The notes beneath the pieces were generated by a model. That model was given only the letters and a program-made list of their open reading frames with translations, did no database searches and was not told the origin of the DNA. Below, piece by piece: positions 9,913-18,583 of a stretch of DNA of 64,000 bases. The stretch covers positions 1-64,000 of the forward strand of contig NZ_JYJK01000015.1 in the NCBI RefSeq assembly GCF_003263785.1, in the 5' to 3' direction. Every line of letters begins with the position of its first letter. Positions within the stretch are counted from its first letter, which is position 1. The translations under genes and the position numbers were made by a program. This DNA is from Vibrio variabilis. Lineage in GTDB: Bacteria; Pseudomonadota; Gammaproteobacteria; Enterobacterales; Vibrionaceae.

Positions 9913-10302
9913 TTATACAAACTCTACGGAGTCGTCATGGATAGAGACAGCCAGTTCGAATTTATCGTTGAGTGTCGCTTCCAATTTTTGATGAAACACC
10001 TCTTGGGTGCGATTTATCTCGTTAATAGCCGATTTTGGTGCCGATTCTAAAATCCACTCACCGGTTTGATTGTAGCGACCAATTTGATACGTCGCCTCAA
10101 ACTGCCCATCTACAAGGGCTAAGTCGAGCCACCAGCCCCAAAACTCTCTATCTTCTGGAGACTTGGTATCATCCACGCACACCGAAAGACAGTCAAAGTG
10201 ATAGCTACCGTCTTTACTCAAGGTTTCTCGTAAATACGGACCAATAGCTTTAAACGCAGCAATTAAGCGATAGTGAGTAGGGGTTTTCGCCGTTTCTGAC
10301 AT
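9913..10302 (-). CDS. crl: Sigma factor-binding protein Crl
   Basis: Crl binds the stationary-phase sigma factor RpoS and helps it assemble with RNA polymerase core. The protein has 129 residues, as usual. The conserved central block DREFWGWWLDLALVDGQFEATYQIGRYNQ contains the aromatic residues that contact sigma-S in the characterised homologues. There is no signal or membrane segment. An inverted-repeat terminator lies directly downstream. In E. coli crl also neighbours frsA; here frsA is the next gene upstream on the same strand, 131 bp away. Confidence 0.95.
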   Translation of the reverse strand: MSETAKTPTHYRLIAAFKAIGPYLRETLSKDGSYHFDCLSVCVDDTKSPEDREFWGWWLDLALVDGQFEATYQIGRYNQTGEWILESAPKSAINEINRTQEVFHQKLEATLNDKFELAVSIHDDSVEFV

Positions 10303-10433
10303 AGGGAAACTCCGTTTCTATATGAAATAGGGATAAAAAACAAATAGCGATAATAAATTGTGTTTAATTTATATTTTTATCATGCACTTGATTACACAAT
10401 CATTTCACATAGTTCACTAAATTCGCACAAATG

Positions 10434-11680
10434 TCACTTTAAAAGTTCGTCCTCCAACCACTTGATGGCCATTTCGAGGGATTGCTCATATCCCTTTGCG
10501 ATACCTTTCGCAGGTATTTCACGTGCTTTACCATATTGGCTAAACATCGCTAACAGGCGGTTATCGGACAGCGGTGACACGATATCCCCTTCCATACTCA
10601 TCGCCAAAATAGGCACTTTGGTTCGGCGAGAGGATAAGAAGCTTGAATTTTCAGCGACCACGCCATCAGTTGTCCGGCAAGGCTATTAATATCTACGGCA
10701 TCTTTCCCAAGACGCGACGCGAGCATATCGATGTACATTTTTGGCATTGACTGAATGATCTGCGGTGTCGCTAAGCAATGGTGAATAGGTGCACCTAGCG
10801 TCACGCATGCTTTAATCTTATCTGGTTCAAGGAACGACAAGCGAGCCATGGCATTGCCACCAAATCGAAAGCCAAGCAATCCGACTCTAAAGTGATCCAC
10901 CCAAGGAATATGCGGAAGCTCACTTAATACCGCCTGGTGCAGACACGATGTGTCTTCGGTTAGTGGCCAATGAGAGCTGTGTCCTATTGATGGCATATCG
11001 ACAGTAAGCATGGCGATGCCAGCTGGGGCTAAATAGTCTCTAAATAGTCGCCACATATCCGTTTGCAGCGTATCTAGCCCAGCACTGACGATGACAACTG
11101 GCTGAGGTTTTTCGGTGCTTACCAGGTGAAGATTAGCGGTAATACGTCGATTCTGATATGGGATCTCAACTTGCTTAATGATGTGGCTGGTGTGTTTCGC
11201 GGCTTCGTTGTAGGCATTGTTTGCCAGCACCTGTGCTTGCAGCGCCAAGTTGTCATTTTTAAGATGCGGATAGCCTGCGATGCTAAAGCTCAGGGAAGCC
11301 TTAAACAGCTCTTCCGCCGCGGCATCGCCTTGCAAGTCATTGGCACGTTTTTGATGCATCATGCCATGCTTGGTCCACTCATAGTTCCAGTTACCACTGT
11401 GATAGCCCATAACAGTGTCCAGCCACTCATCGACAGTGCGTGAGTGGTCCGAAGAGGCAATCTTCGCCAGCACCGACTCTAGCTCAATCGGATCCATGCC
11501 CTGCCAAACCCATTGCAAGCGTAATAGATTACGATACCACGAGGTGGGCTGCTGTGACTGACGCTCCTCAAGTATGCGGATACTGCTTGGCATGTATCGG
11601 ATAAGGTGAGAGGTTTCTTTGGCCTGCTTGTTTTTTTCAAACAAGGTTTCAGAGATGTTTTTGCTGACTTCTTCGGACAT
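10434..11680 (-). CDS. frsA: Esterase FrsA (frameshift in this sequence)
   Basis: FrsA is an alpha/beta-hydrolase-fold esterase first described as a fermentation-respiration switch protein that binds the glucose PTS protein IIAGlc. The conserved block IAMLTVDMPSIGHSSHWPLT and the FGFRFG-like turn (LLGFRFGGNAMARL) are present. The start is the ATG at 11680 (MSEEVSKNISETLFEK), with AGGTG a few bases upstream. The frame breaks near 10643, after SLKIQ, and resumes as S-F-L-S-S-R-R-T-K-V-P. One extra A restores a 415-residue protein (E. coli 414). It lies 50 bp after the GlxA-type regulator and may be transcribed with it. Confidence 0.93.
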
Positions 11681-11730
11681 ACGCGCACCTAGCATTACCT
11701 GTTAACAGCAACAATATAATCGAATAATCG

Positions 11731-12753
11731 CTAATATTCAGTGTTTTTGTCTCTCATTTGCGGCAAATTACCCACAAACTGACGTCGAAACTCAGTCGGT
11801 GTTTGACTTACTAACTTACGAAACTGATGACGAAAAGTGCTTTCAGACGCAAACCCACAATGGTAAGCAATGTGTGACACCGTTGACGAGGTTGTGGCTA
11901 GCAGCTCCTTGGCGCGATCCACTCGTGCTCGCGTTAACCATTCAATCACCGGCAGTCCGACGACATTCTTGAATGTTCGCTGAAAGGTGCGCGGCGTCAT
12001 ATCCATTTGGCGTGCTAGCGAATCCACTGTATGAGATTCAGACAATCGCTCTCTTACCCAATCCATTACTTCCGCTATCTTGGTCTGCGATGTCGCCATC
12101 GCCTGCTGCGAAACGATCTGCAACTGGTCTCCATCTCGGTAAGCAGGAATAACAAGGCGCTGCGCGACCATGTTAGCAATCCGATAACCGTGATCCTGTC
12201 GCACGATATAGAGCATCATATCCAACCCGGCGGCCGAACCCGCAGAGGTCACCATGTTCCCATCTTCAATGTATAACGAAGATGATGATACCCGAAGGCT
12301 TGGATAGCGCTGTGAAAGTAGGTTTGAGTGGTGCCAATGTGTTGTCGCTGAGCGGCCGTTTAACAATCCCGCTGCCGCAAGCACAAATGCCCCAGTGCAA
12401 ATACTGCAAATTCGTGCACCACGTTCATGTGCGCGCTTAAGTGCATTCACCAATACCTCTGGCGGCTGCTCATCCACATTTCGCCAACCAGGAAGAATGA
12501 TGGTATCGGCTTGCTCTAATATCTCAGGGCCGTGCTCAAACGTCACCGATACGCCCCCAATGGCTTGTACGGTACGTGACTCTATGCCACAAACCTTAAA
12601 CTGGTACCAATCAACGCCAAGCTCCGGTCGCTCAAGTCCAAATATTTCCACCGCACAGCCAAACTCAAAAGTTCTCAGTGACTCGAACCCCACTAAAACA
12701 ACAGAGTGTGGCAGCGAGTTGGCATGATCTTGGGGCATTTTGTCTCTATCCAT
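11731..12753 (-). CDS. GlxA family transcriptional regulator (DJ-1/PfpI domain plus AraC-type HTH)
   Basis: A DNA-binding regulator with an N-terminal class I glutamine-amidotransferase-like (DJ-1/PfpI) domain, about residues 10-190, and a C-terminal AraC helix-turn-helix pair, about 240-330. CSICTGAFVLAAAGLLNG includes the nucleophile-elbow Cys of the DJ-1 fold, and SLARQMDMTPRTFQRTFKN is the first HTH. The ligand is unknown; relatives regulate choline, carnitine or arginine catabolism. The start could be the ATG at 12753 or the ATG five codons later (MPQDHANS), which has a better-spaced AGGA. The DMT transporter gene is divergent, 68 bp away, and is a plausible target. Confidence 0.88.
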   Translation of the reverse strand: MDRDKMPQDHANSLPHSVVLVGFESLRTFEFGCAVEIFGLERPELGVDWYQFKVCGIESRTVQAIGGVSVTFEHGPEILEQADTIILPGWRNVDEQPPEVLVNALKRAHERGARICSICTGAFVLAAAGLLNGRSATTHWHHSNLLSQRYPSLRVSSSSLYIEDGNMVTSAGSAAGLDMMLYIVRQDHGYRIANMVAQRLVIPAYRDGDQLQIVSQQAMATSQTKIAEVMDWVRERLSESHTVDSLARQMDMTPRTFQRTFKNVVGLPVIEWLTRARVDRAKELLATTSSTVSHIAYHCGFASESTFRHQFRKLVSQTPTEFRRQFVGNLPQMRDKNTEY

Positions 12754-12821
12754 CCTGTTGTATGAGCCTTTTTGCTTATAGCCTTTTATAAAGATTACCA
12801 CACATGGACTTTAGCCAAGCG

Positions 12822-13753
12822 ATGAACCTGACGACCTACTTCAAATTATTTCTCTCTGCTTTTTTTGGGGAGGCTCGGCGATTGCCGGGAAAATAGCGAT
12901 GGAGACCTTTTCAGTCTCCATGGTCACCATTTTGCGATTTGGTATTGCCGCCTTAGTGCTAGCGCTACTCTATCGGCGACAAATTCAAAGCTATTCTATG
13001 CCCTTGATGCGTCATTTGAGGGTAGCGCTAACTGCATTCTTTGGGATCACGGCATGCTATTACTTTTACTTCCGAGGCCTTGACCTGTCGAGTGCGTTTA
13101 ATGCGGGAGTCATTGAAGCTACGATTCCATGCCTGACACTGTTTATCGCAGCCTGCAGCGGCAAGCGAGAGAGTCTCACAAAAGTGATTGGCTTTATAGC
13201 TGCCTATATCGGGGTTATTTACATCGTATTTGATGGGCAATTGGAGAAACTGCTCAGTATTGAGTATTCGGTGGGCGATTTGCTGCTGTTAGTTAGCACT
13301 TTCTGCTTTGCGGTGTACAACATTTTTGTGGAGCGCAATAAACAAGATACGCCTAACCATCTGTTTATGTACTACATCTTCTTTTACGGGAGCCTATTGT
13401 TGCTGCCTTGGCCACTTTTGGAGTGGTGGATGACGGATAGTGCCATGGTATTAAAGCCGGTAGGGCTAGACGCGATTATTGCCGTTCTGTTTATGGCATT
13501 GGGTGGCTCTGTGGTGGCATATCTATTTTTCAACCAAGCCATTTCCGTTATCGGCGCCGCCAGTGCATCGTCATTTATTAATTTGGTACCTGTGATTACC
13601 GTGTTCCTATCGGTGTTCTACCTTAAGGAAGAGATATCTATCAGTCAGTGGATAGGGTCTGCCATCATCTTTGTCGGTGTGGCTATCTCCAACTATGAAC
13701 CAAAGCGTCGCCAAGCTTCTAGAAGCTCGCTAACCAACAAACCGGCTGAGTAA
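12822..13753 (+). CDS. DMT superfamily (EamA) transporter (frameshift in this sequence)
   Basis: A ten-helix inner-membrane permease of the drug/metabolite transporter superfamily with two EamA repeats; substrate unknown. The ATG at 12822 starts M-N-L-T-T-Y-F-K-L-F-L-S-A. The frame breaks in a run of seven T at 12860-12866; eight T would give the expected F-F-W-G-G-S-A-I-A-G-K-I-A, the typical first helix of EamA proteins, followed by METFSVSMVTILRFG. The repaired protein has 310 residues. It diverges from the GlxA-type regulator and ends before a bidirectional terminator shared with gpt. Confidence 0.9.
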
Positions 13754-13786
13754 CATGCAAAAGACAAACTCATGGCCAGACGAAAA

Positions 13787-13816
13787 AAAACCGCGATATC
13801 AACTATCGCGGTTTTT
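13787..13816. terminator. Bidirectional terminator between the DMT transporter gene and gpt
   Basis: Twelve-base stem AAAACCGCGATA/TATCGCGGTTTT with a short loop and flanking A and T runs, between convergent genes. Confidence 0.85.
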
Positions 13817-13829
13817 CAAACATCACTGT

Positions 13830-14294
13830 TTACTTTTGCTTACGGTTAATTGGCTCAACGTAAGACAGCGCCATATCCCATGGCTGTTCGATCCAACAAT
13901 CTTGGTCGATATCAACAATGTATTCGTCAACTAGCTCAACGCCAGCAGGCTTAGCACACACTGTTACTAGTTTAGCTTTAGGGTACATTTCACGGATTTT
14001 ACGAGCCGTGTCGCCGCTATCCACTAGATCATCAACGATTAGGTAACCTTCACCGTCGTGCTCTGGTGCTTTCAGTACCGTCATATCACGTTGGTGATCG
14101 TGGTCGTAGCTAGAGATACATACTGTATCTACATAACGAATACCTAGCTCACGAGCTAGAATCGCTGCTGGTACTAGACCGCCACGACTTACACCGATAA
14201 TGCCTTTCCACTGTTCAGCTGGCATTTGACGCTCAGCGAGTTGACGGCAATATGCGTGCATATTGTCCCAAGTGATGATGAATTTGTTAGCCAT
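13830..14294 (-). CDS. gpt: Xanthine-guanine phosphoribosyltransferase
   Basis: Gpt salvages guanine and xanthine (and weakly hypoxanthine) to their nucleotides using PRPP; it is peripherally membrane-associated in E. coli. The 154-residue protein has the family length. The PRPP-binding loop is [14 protein letters not shown], and [18 protein letters not shown] is the N-terminal signature. It follows an NCS2 purine permease by 31 bp on the same strand, so uptake and phosphoribosylation of purine bases are encoded in one operon. The probable promoter and PurR-like box lie in front of the permease. Confidence 0.97.
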   Translation of the reverse strand: MANKFIITWDNMHAYCRQLAERQMPAEQWKGIIGVSRGGLVPAAILARELGIRYVDTVCISSYDHDHQRDMTVLKAPEHDGEGYLIVDDLVDSGDTARKIREMYPKAKLVTVCAKPAGVELVDEYIVDIDQDCWIEQPWDMALSYVEPINRKQK

Positions 14295-14325
14295 AATAAT
14301 AACCTAATTAAACCGTATTCGAGAC

Positions 14326-15617
14326 TTAAGCAGCCACAATGTACTTGATGACAAAGATTGCAGACATTACCCATACACTCATAGATACGTCGCGACCTTT
14401 ACCACTCAATGCCTTAATAGCAGCATAAGCGATGAAGCCAAGTGAGATGCCCTCTGCAATTGAGAATGTAAATGGCATCAGCAAGCAAGTGACAACAACC
14501 GGTGCCGCTTCAGTGATGTCTCTCCAGTCGATACCAACTAGACCAGACATCATGAGGATTGCTACATAGAATAGCGCACCCGCGGTTGCGTAAGCTGGGA
14601 TCATACCCGCCAAAGGCGAGAAGAATAATGCAAGTACAAACAAAATGCCAACAACAACTGCAGTCAGACCTGTACGACCACCGGCTGCAACGCCTGCTGT
14701 ACTCTCTACATAAGACGTTGTGTTTGATGTACCCAGTAGTGCACCTACTGAAGTCGCTGTTGAGTCAGCCAGTAGTGCTTTGTTGAGGCGAGGAATTTTA
14801 CCATCTTTACCGATAAGGTCTGCTTTTTGAGCTACGCCTACTAGCGTGCCTGCCGTGTCGAACAAGTCAACAAATAGGAAAGCAAACACAACAGAAATCA
14901 TACCGATTTCGAACACTGCAGAGAAATCAAGCTGCATGAACGTTGGTGCAATGCTTGGTGGCGTAGACATAATGCCGCCCCACTGAACATCACCAAAAAT
15001 AAGGCCTAGACCTGTTACTGCAAGGATGGCAATCATTACCGCACCTTTCACGCCACGGTGGACAAGAGCGATAGTAATGAAGAAACCGACAGCAGCCAGT
15101 GTGCTGGTAGAGAAGTAATGTGACCTAGAGAGACAAGCGTCGCTGGGTTATCAACGACGATACCCGCGTTCTTTAGAGCAATCAGCGCAAGGAACAGACC
15201 GATACCCGCTGAGATGCCGGTACGAAGCGACATAGGAATGGAGTTAATAATCCACTCACGGATCTTAAACACACTCAATAGAATGAATAAAATACCAGAG
15301 CAGAATACCGCCGCCAGTGCGACTTGCCATGTATAACCCATGCCCAGAACAACCGCATAGGTAAAGAAGGCGTTTAGACCCATACCTGGCGCTTGAGCAA
15401 TTGGGTAGTTAGCAACAAAACCCATGATAAAACAGCCAATCGCAGCTGCTAGACAGGTTGCAACGAATACTGCGCCGCGATCCATGCCGGCATCAGCTAG
15501 AATTGCTGGGTTAACAAAGATAATGTAAGCCATCGTCAGGAAGGTAGTAATACCTGCGATAACCTCAGTGCGCACTGTGGTGCCATTTTCACTGAGCTTG
15601 AACAGCTTCTCGAGCAT
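14326..15617 (-). CDS. NCS2 family purine permease, AzgA/GhxP-like (frameshift in this sequence)
   Basis: An inner-membrane nucleobase/proton symporter of the NCS2 family, COG2252 subgroup, which transports hypoxanthine, guanine or adenine. The N-terminal signature TTVRTEVIAGITTFLTMAYIIFVNP and the central FLFVDLFDTAGTLVGVA motif are clear. The frame breaks near 15102, after HITSLPA, and resumes as L-A-A-V-G-F-F-I-T-I-A-L-V. One added base gives 430 residues, the normal family length. The start at 15617 has an AGGGA ribosome site. gpt follows after 31 bp. A PurR-like box lies between the -10 element and the start codon. Confidence 0.92.
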
Positions 15618-15641
15618 AATCGAATCCCTAAAAAGTGTAAA

Positions 15642-15657
15642 AAGTAAACGGTTGCGT
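15642..15657 (-). promoter_or_regulatory. PurR-like operator at the purine permease-gpt operon
   Basis: On the minus strand ACGCAACCGTTTACTT matches the E. coli PurR consensus (ACGCAAACGTTTNCNT) at all but two or three positions. It lies just downstream of a perfect -10 TATAAT (15673-15678), where a bound repressor would block transcription. A similar box precedes ompK at 36980. Confidence 0.6.
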
Positions 15658-15672
15658 AAACGATTGGCGCGA

Positions 15673-15678
15673 ATTATA
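15673..15678 (-). promoter_or_regulatory. -10 element of the NCS2-gpt operon
   Basis: TATAAT on the minus strand, about 55 bp upstream of the start codon. No good -35 element is visible at the usual distance. Confidence 0.5.
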
Positions 15679-15885
15679 AGGTTATCAAAACGCAAATTCC
15701 AGCTAGAATTTAGACTCTAATCAACATATTTTCCGGTTGATATGAAACCTATTCGGTAACGACTGCTAACAAATTGAAATAGTTACCGCGTACGCGCCCT
15801 ACTTCATCATAGTGACACGGTGAGGCAACTGGACAAAAAATCACCATACATTTTGAGATTAATGTGGCATTTCCTAGAAAAAGGC

Positions 15886-15913
15886 AAAAAAAACGCCACT
15901 CCTAGGAGTGGCG
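15886..15913 (-). terminator. Rho-independent terminator of the putative small RNA
   Basis: Perfect palindrome CGCCACTCC/GGAGTGGCG at 15894-15913, followed on the minus strand by eight T. It is the only strong terminator in this intergenic region and points leftward. Confidence 0.8.
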
Positions 15914-15986
15914 GTAGAATAATTTGGTCATCAATTGGGGTATATAACCAAGAACAAATTCTAAATTAAGGGGAAAACCTTGATTG

Positions 15987-16073
15987 CTATCTACCGTAGT
16001 AGACATTGTACGCGAAGCCTTTCGTGTATACGTTTTGATTAGTCCAAAACATCGCGCTTGCTAAACCTTGCAT
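15987..16073 (-). CDS. 28-residue small protein within the putative small RNA
   Basis: ATG at 16073 to TAG at 15987, preceded by the good ribosome site AGAAGGTGAT 4 bases upstream. The peptide begins MQGLASAMFWTNQNVY and ends in a tyrosine-rich stretch (AYNVYYGR). It is not hydrophobic enough for a membrane anchor and has no Cys. The strong ribosome site and the position inside a terminated transcript argue that it is translated. It may be the counterpart of VcdP (29 residues) of V. cholerae, which activates citrate synthase, but I do not remember that sequence well enough to claim it. Confidence 0.55.
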   Translation of the reverse strand: MQGLASAMFWTNQNVYTKGFAYNVYYGR

Positions 16074-16508
16074 AACATCACCTTCTAACAAAACAAATAA
16101 TGGGAAAAGTTGCTTTGAATCTCGGTTCCTTGGAGGCGATAAATCGGGCTCAATCCTTGAACAAACTTTGTTGAATCACTCAACTGTTCAAAAGAATACC
16201 ATATCGGATTTAAATTACAACCCCAATGGCGATCCAAGTCACACAAATTTCATATTTGCTGAAATTTACCGCCATTTCTGTAATTTTATTACGGATAATA
16301 TTATCATTAATATGCAAACACACTCATTTTATAAATCATTTCAGTACCACGCGAGATTACATAATTGCTTTGCTTTTACTACTCGTTGTTTACAACTAAT
16401 GGTATCCTTGGCTTTATCTTAAATAAGCTAGAAAACCAGATGTTCTCACCTCTAATCCAATCATCTGAGGAATAACAATCTAGCCTAGTCTGCATAAAGG
16501 AGAGTTCC
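16074..16508. other. Regulatory region between the putative small RNA and pepD
   Basis: This 435-bp AT-rich stretch holds the leftward small-RNA promoter, a CRP half-site (TGTGA-N6-TC at 16228-16243, minus strand) and the rightward pepD upstream region. I see no protein-coding gene in it. Confidence 0.5.
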
Positions 16509-17978
16509 GTGTCTGAATTCCATTCTGAAATCAGCAAGTTGTCACCAGCACCGGTTTGGCAATTTTTCGACAAAATCTGCTCAATCCCACACCCTTCAAA
16601 GCATGAAGAAGCCCTAGCACAATACATTATCGGCTGGGCGAAAGAGCAAGGTCTTGATGTTAAACGCGACGCAACAGGCAACGTGTTTATCAAAAAGCCA
16701 GCAACAGCAGGCATGGAAAATAAAAAAGGTGTAGTTCTACAAGCGCACATCGACATGGTGCCTCAGAAAAATGAAGACACTGACCACGATTTCACTCAAG
16801 ACCCAATCCAGCCATATATTGATGGTGAATGGGTAACCGCGAAAGGCACAACGCTTGGTGCTGACAATGGCATCGGCATGGCAACGTGCCTGGCTGTACT
16901 TGCTTCAAACGACATCAAACACGGCCCACTAGAAGTTCTACTGACCATCGATGAAGAAGCCGGCATGACTGGCGCATTCGGCCTAGAGGCAGGTTGGCTA
17001 GAAGGTGACATTCTTCTCAACACTGACTCTGAGCAAGAAGGCGAAGTGTACATGGGTTGTGCGGGCGGTATTGACGCAGCTATCACCTTCGACATCACTC
17101 GCGAAGCGGCACCTCAAGGCTATGTTGCACGTCAGCTAACACTGAAAGGTCTAAAAGGCGGCCACTCTGGCTGTGATATTCACACTGGTCGTGGCAACGC
17201 CAACAAACTGCTTGGCCGTTTCTTAGCAGGTCACGCCAAAGAACTTGATGCTCGTCTCATTGAATTCCGTGGCGGCAGTCTACGTAACGCTATTCCACGC
17301 GAAGGTTTTGTTACTCTGGCACTACCAGAAGAAAACCTAGCTAAGCTAGAAGAACTTTACAGCTTCTACACTGAGCTTCTGAAATCTGAGCTAGGCGCTA
17401 TTGAAACTGACATTGTTAGCTTTAACGAAGCCGCAGATCTTGGCGATGTGTTCGAGTCTAATGCTCAATCCCGCTTTATCGCAGCACTGAATGCTTGTCC
17501 GAATGGTGTTATTCGTATGAGTGACGACATTGAAGGTGTCGTTGAGACGTCACTTAACGTTGGTGTAATCACGACGCAAGCGGATAAAGTTGAAGTGCTA
17601 TGTCTTATTCGCTCGCTAATCGATTCTGGCCGCTCTCAGGTTGAGGGAATGCTGGCATCTGTCGCTGAACTTGCTGGTGCAACCATTGAGTGTTCAGGCG
17701 CGTACCCGGGTTGGAAACCAGATCCAGAATCTGAGATCATGGCTATCTTCCGTGATATGTACCAAGGTATCTACGGTCACAAACCAAACATCATGGTGAT
17801 CCACGCAGGTCTAGAGTGTGGCCTATTCAAAGAACCGTATCCAAACATGGACATGGTCTCTTTCGGCCCAACCATTAAGTTCCCTCACTCGCCTGACGAG
17901 AAAGTGAAAATTGACACGGTTGAGCTATTCTGGAACCAAATGGTAGCCCTACTAGAAGCGATTCCGGCTAAAGCGTAA
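16509..17978 (+). CDS. pepD: Cytosol nonspecific dipeptidase (aminoacyl-histidine dipeptidase, M20 family)
   Basis: PepD is a zinc-dependent cytoplasmic dipeptidase that hydrolyses a wide range of dipeptides, including Xaa-His. The 489-residue protein has the M20 metal ligands in order: AHIDMV, LGADNGIG, the DEEAG catalytic motif and a C-terminal IHAGLECG. A lid domain lies between about residues 210 and 390. Translation begins at a GTG at 16509 preceded by AAAGGAGAG, a strong ribosome site that fixes the start. A Rho-independent terminator follows at 18001. The frame is intact. Confidence 0.97.
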   Translation: MSEFHSEISKLSPAPVWQFFDKICSIPHPSKHEEALAQYIIGWAKEQGLDVKRDATGNVFIKKPATAGMENKKGVVLQAHIDMVPQKNEDTDHDFTQDPIQPYIDGEWVTAKGTTLGADNGIGMATCLAVLASNDIKHGPLEVLLTIDEEAGMTGAFGLEAGWLEGDILLNTDSEQEGEVYMGCAGGIDAAITFDITREAAPQGYVARQLTLKGLKGGHSGCDIHTGRGNANKLLGRFLAGHAKELDARLIEFRGGSLRNAIPREGFVTLALPEENLAKLEELYSFYTELLKSELGAIETDIVSFNEAADLGDVFESNAQSRFIAALNACPNGVIRMSDDIEGVVETSLNVGVITTQADKVEVLCLIRSLIDSGRSQVEGMLASVAELAGATIECSGAYPGWKPDPESEIMAIFRDMYQGIYGHKPNIMVIHAGLECGLFKEPYPNMDMVSFGPTIKFPHSPDEKVKIDTVELFWNQMVALLEAIPAKA

Positions 17979-18000
17979 TTAAGCCAGTGTTGTGATTGAT

Positions 18001-18034
18001 AAGCCGATGTTTAACCAAAACATCGGCTTTTTTG
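18001..18034 (+). terminator. Terminator of pepD
   Basis: Stem AAGCCGATGTTT/AAACATCGGCTT with a short loop, then a T run. Confidence 0.85.
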
Positions 18035-18115
18035 TTTCACATCAATTGTGGCTTTTGAGTTTCCTCTGCAGCCTGTGTATATTGAGACCAGTTATCATTT
18101 ATAGAGAAAGACATT

Positions 18116-18321
18116 ATGCAAGTTTACGGTTGTTGTGAATTGGTTCGTGAAATCTACGCACAAATTGGTAGTGGCGACCAAGCCTACATTCCACAAGCAA
18201 TTTCATGTGCCGTTCGTGCGCTAAACGAAGTGGCTGCTAACGAAAGCCTTCCAAAAGACGTGCGCGAGCAAGCGCCTTCGCGGCGGCAAACTTATTGATT
18301 TCGGATTTTGAAGACAAGTAG
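18116..18321 (+). CDS. yaeP: YaeP family protein, UPF0253 (frameshift in this sequence)
   Basis: A small conserved protein of unknown function. The N-terminal block [21 protein letters not shown] matches the YaeP family. The frame breaks near 18274, after DVREQA. With one added G it continues [15 protein letters not shown] and stops at TAG 18319-18321, giving 68 residues (E. coli 66). The product is soluble and acidic. A DUF4250 gene starts 9 bp downstream, so the two are co-transcribed and share the terminator at 18525. The start at 18116 has an AGAGAAAG ribosome site. Confidence 0.88.
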
Positions 18322-18330
18322 AGACTAACG

Positions 18331-18522
18331 ATGAATCTAGCCAACTTTGAAACTATGGATCCTGTGATGCTAATGAGTATCGTCAACATGAAACTGCGCG
18401 ACGACTTTGGCGGGGATTTAGATAAGCTCGTCAGCTACTTCGACATCAGCAAAACTGCTCTTATCGAAAAGCTTGCCAGTGCAGGCTTTGACTTCCTAGA
18501 AGATGCCGGTCAGTTTAGATAA
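18331..18522 (+). CDS. DUF4250 domain-containing protein
   Basis: A 63-residue cytoplasmic protein that I assign to DUF4250 from the pattern N-F-E-T-M-D-P-V-M-L-M-S-I-V-N-M-K-L-R-D at the N-terminus and the conserved F-D-I-S-K-T-A-L-I-E-K-L-A-S-A-G-F-D. The second half looks like a small helix-turn-helix (a helix, DISKTALIEKLASAG), so nucleic-acid binding is possible but unproven. It is the second gene of the yaeP unit, and a good terminator follows directly. Confidence 0.85.
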   Translation: MNLANFETMDPVMLMSIVNMKLRDDFGGDLDKLVSYFDISKTALIEKLASAGFDFLEDAGQFR

Positions 18523-18524
18523 AC

Positions 18525-18560
18525 AAAAACACCGCTAGGTTTCCCTCAGCGGTGTTTTTT
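18525..18560. terminator. Bidirectional terminator after the DUF4250 gene
   Basis: Stem AAAACACCGCT/AGCGGTGTTTT with a T run on the right and an A run on the left. It lies between convergent transcription units. Confidence 0.85.
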
Positions 18561-18583
18561 CATGCTTGAATCATAGTCAGTGA

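Larger units (their letters stand above)
15885..16186 (-). ncRNA. Putative small RNA carrying a short coding sequence (VcdRP-like candidate)
   Basis: On the minus strand a promoter (TTGTAA at 16215-16220, 16-bp spacer, TATTCT at 16193-16198) predicts a start near 16186. A perfect 20-bp palindrome with eight following T (15886-15913) predicts the 3' end near 15885. The roughly 300-nt transcript contains a 28-codon reading frame with a strong ribosome site (15987-16073). Downstream of it are two short runs of four C, in TTTTCCCCTTAA and ATACCCCAATTG. A half-conserved CRP site (16228-16243) lies upstream. Vibrio cholerae has a CRP-controlled dual-function RNA, VcdRP, encoding a 29-residue protein. 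The size, the peptide and the C4 runs fit, but I cannot confirm identity. Confidence 0.55.

Noticed and set aside
14326..15695. Two separate permease genes
   Set aside because: The two frames cover the N- and C-terminal halves of one NCS2 protein and join exactly after adding one base.
15618..15780. Possible purine riboswitch in front of the NCS2 permease
   Set aside because: The core bases of the purine aptamer (TATA, GTTTCTACC, GACTA) are not present in order, and the predicted start lies downstream of the candidate stretch.
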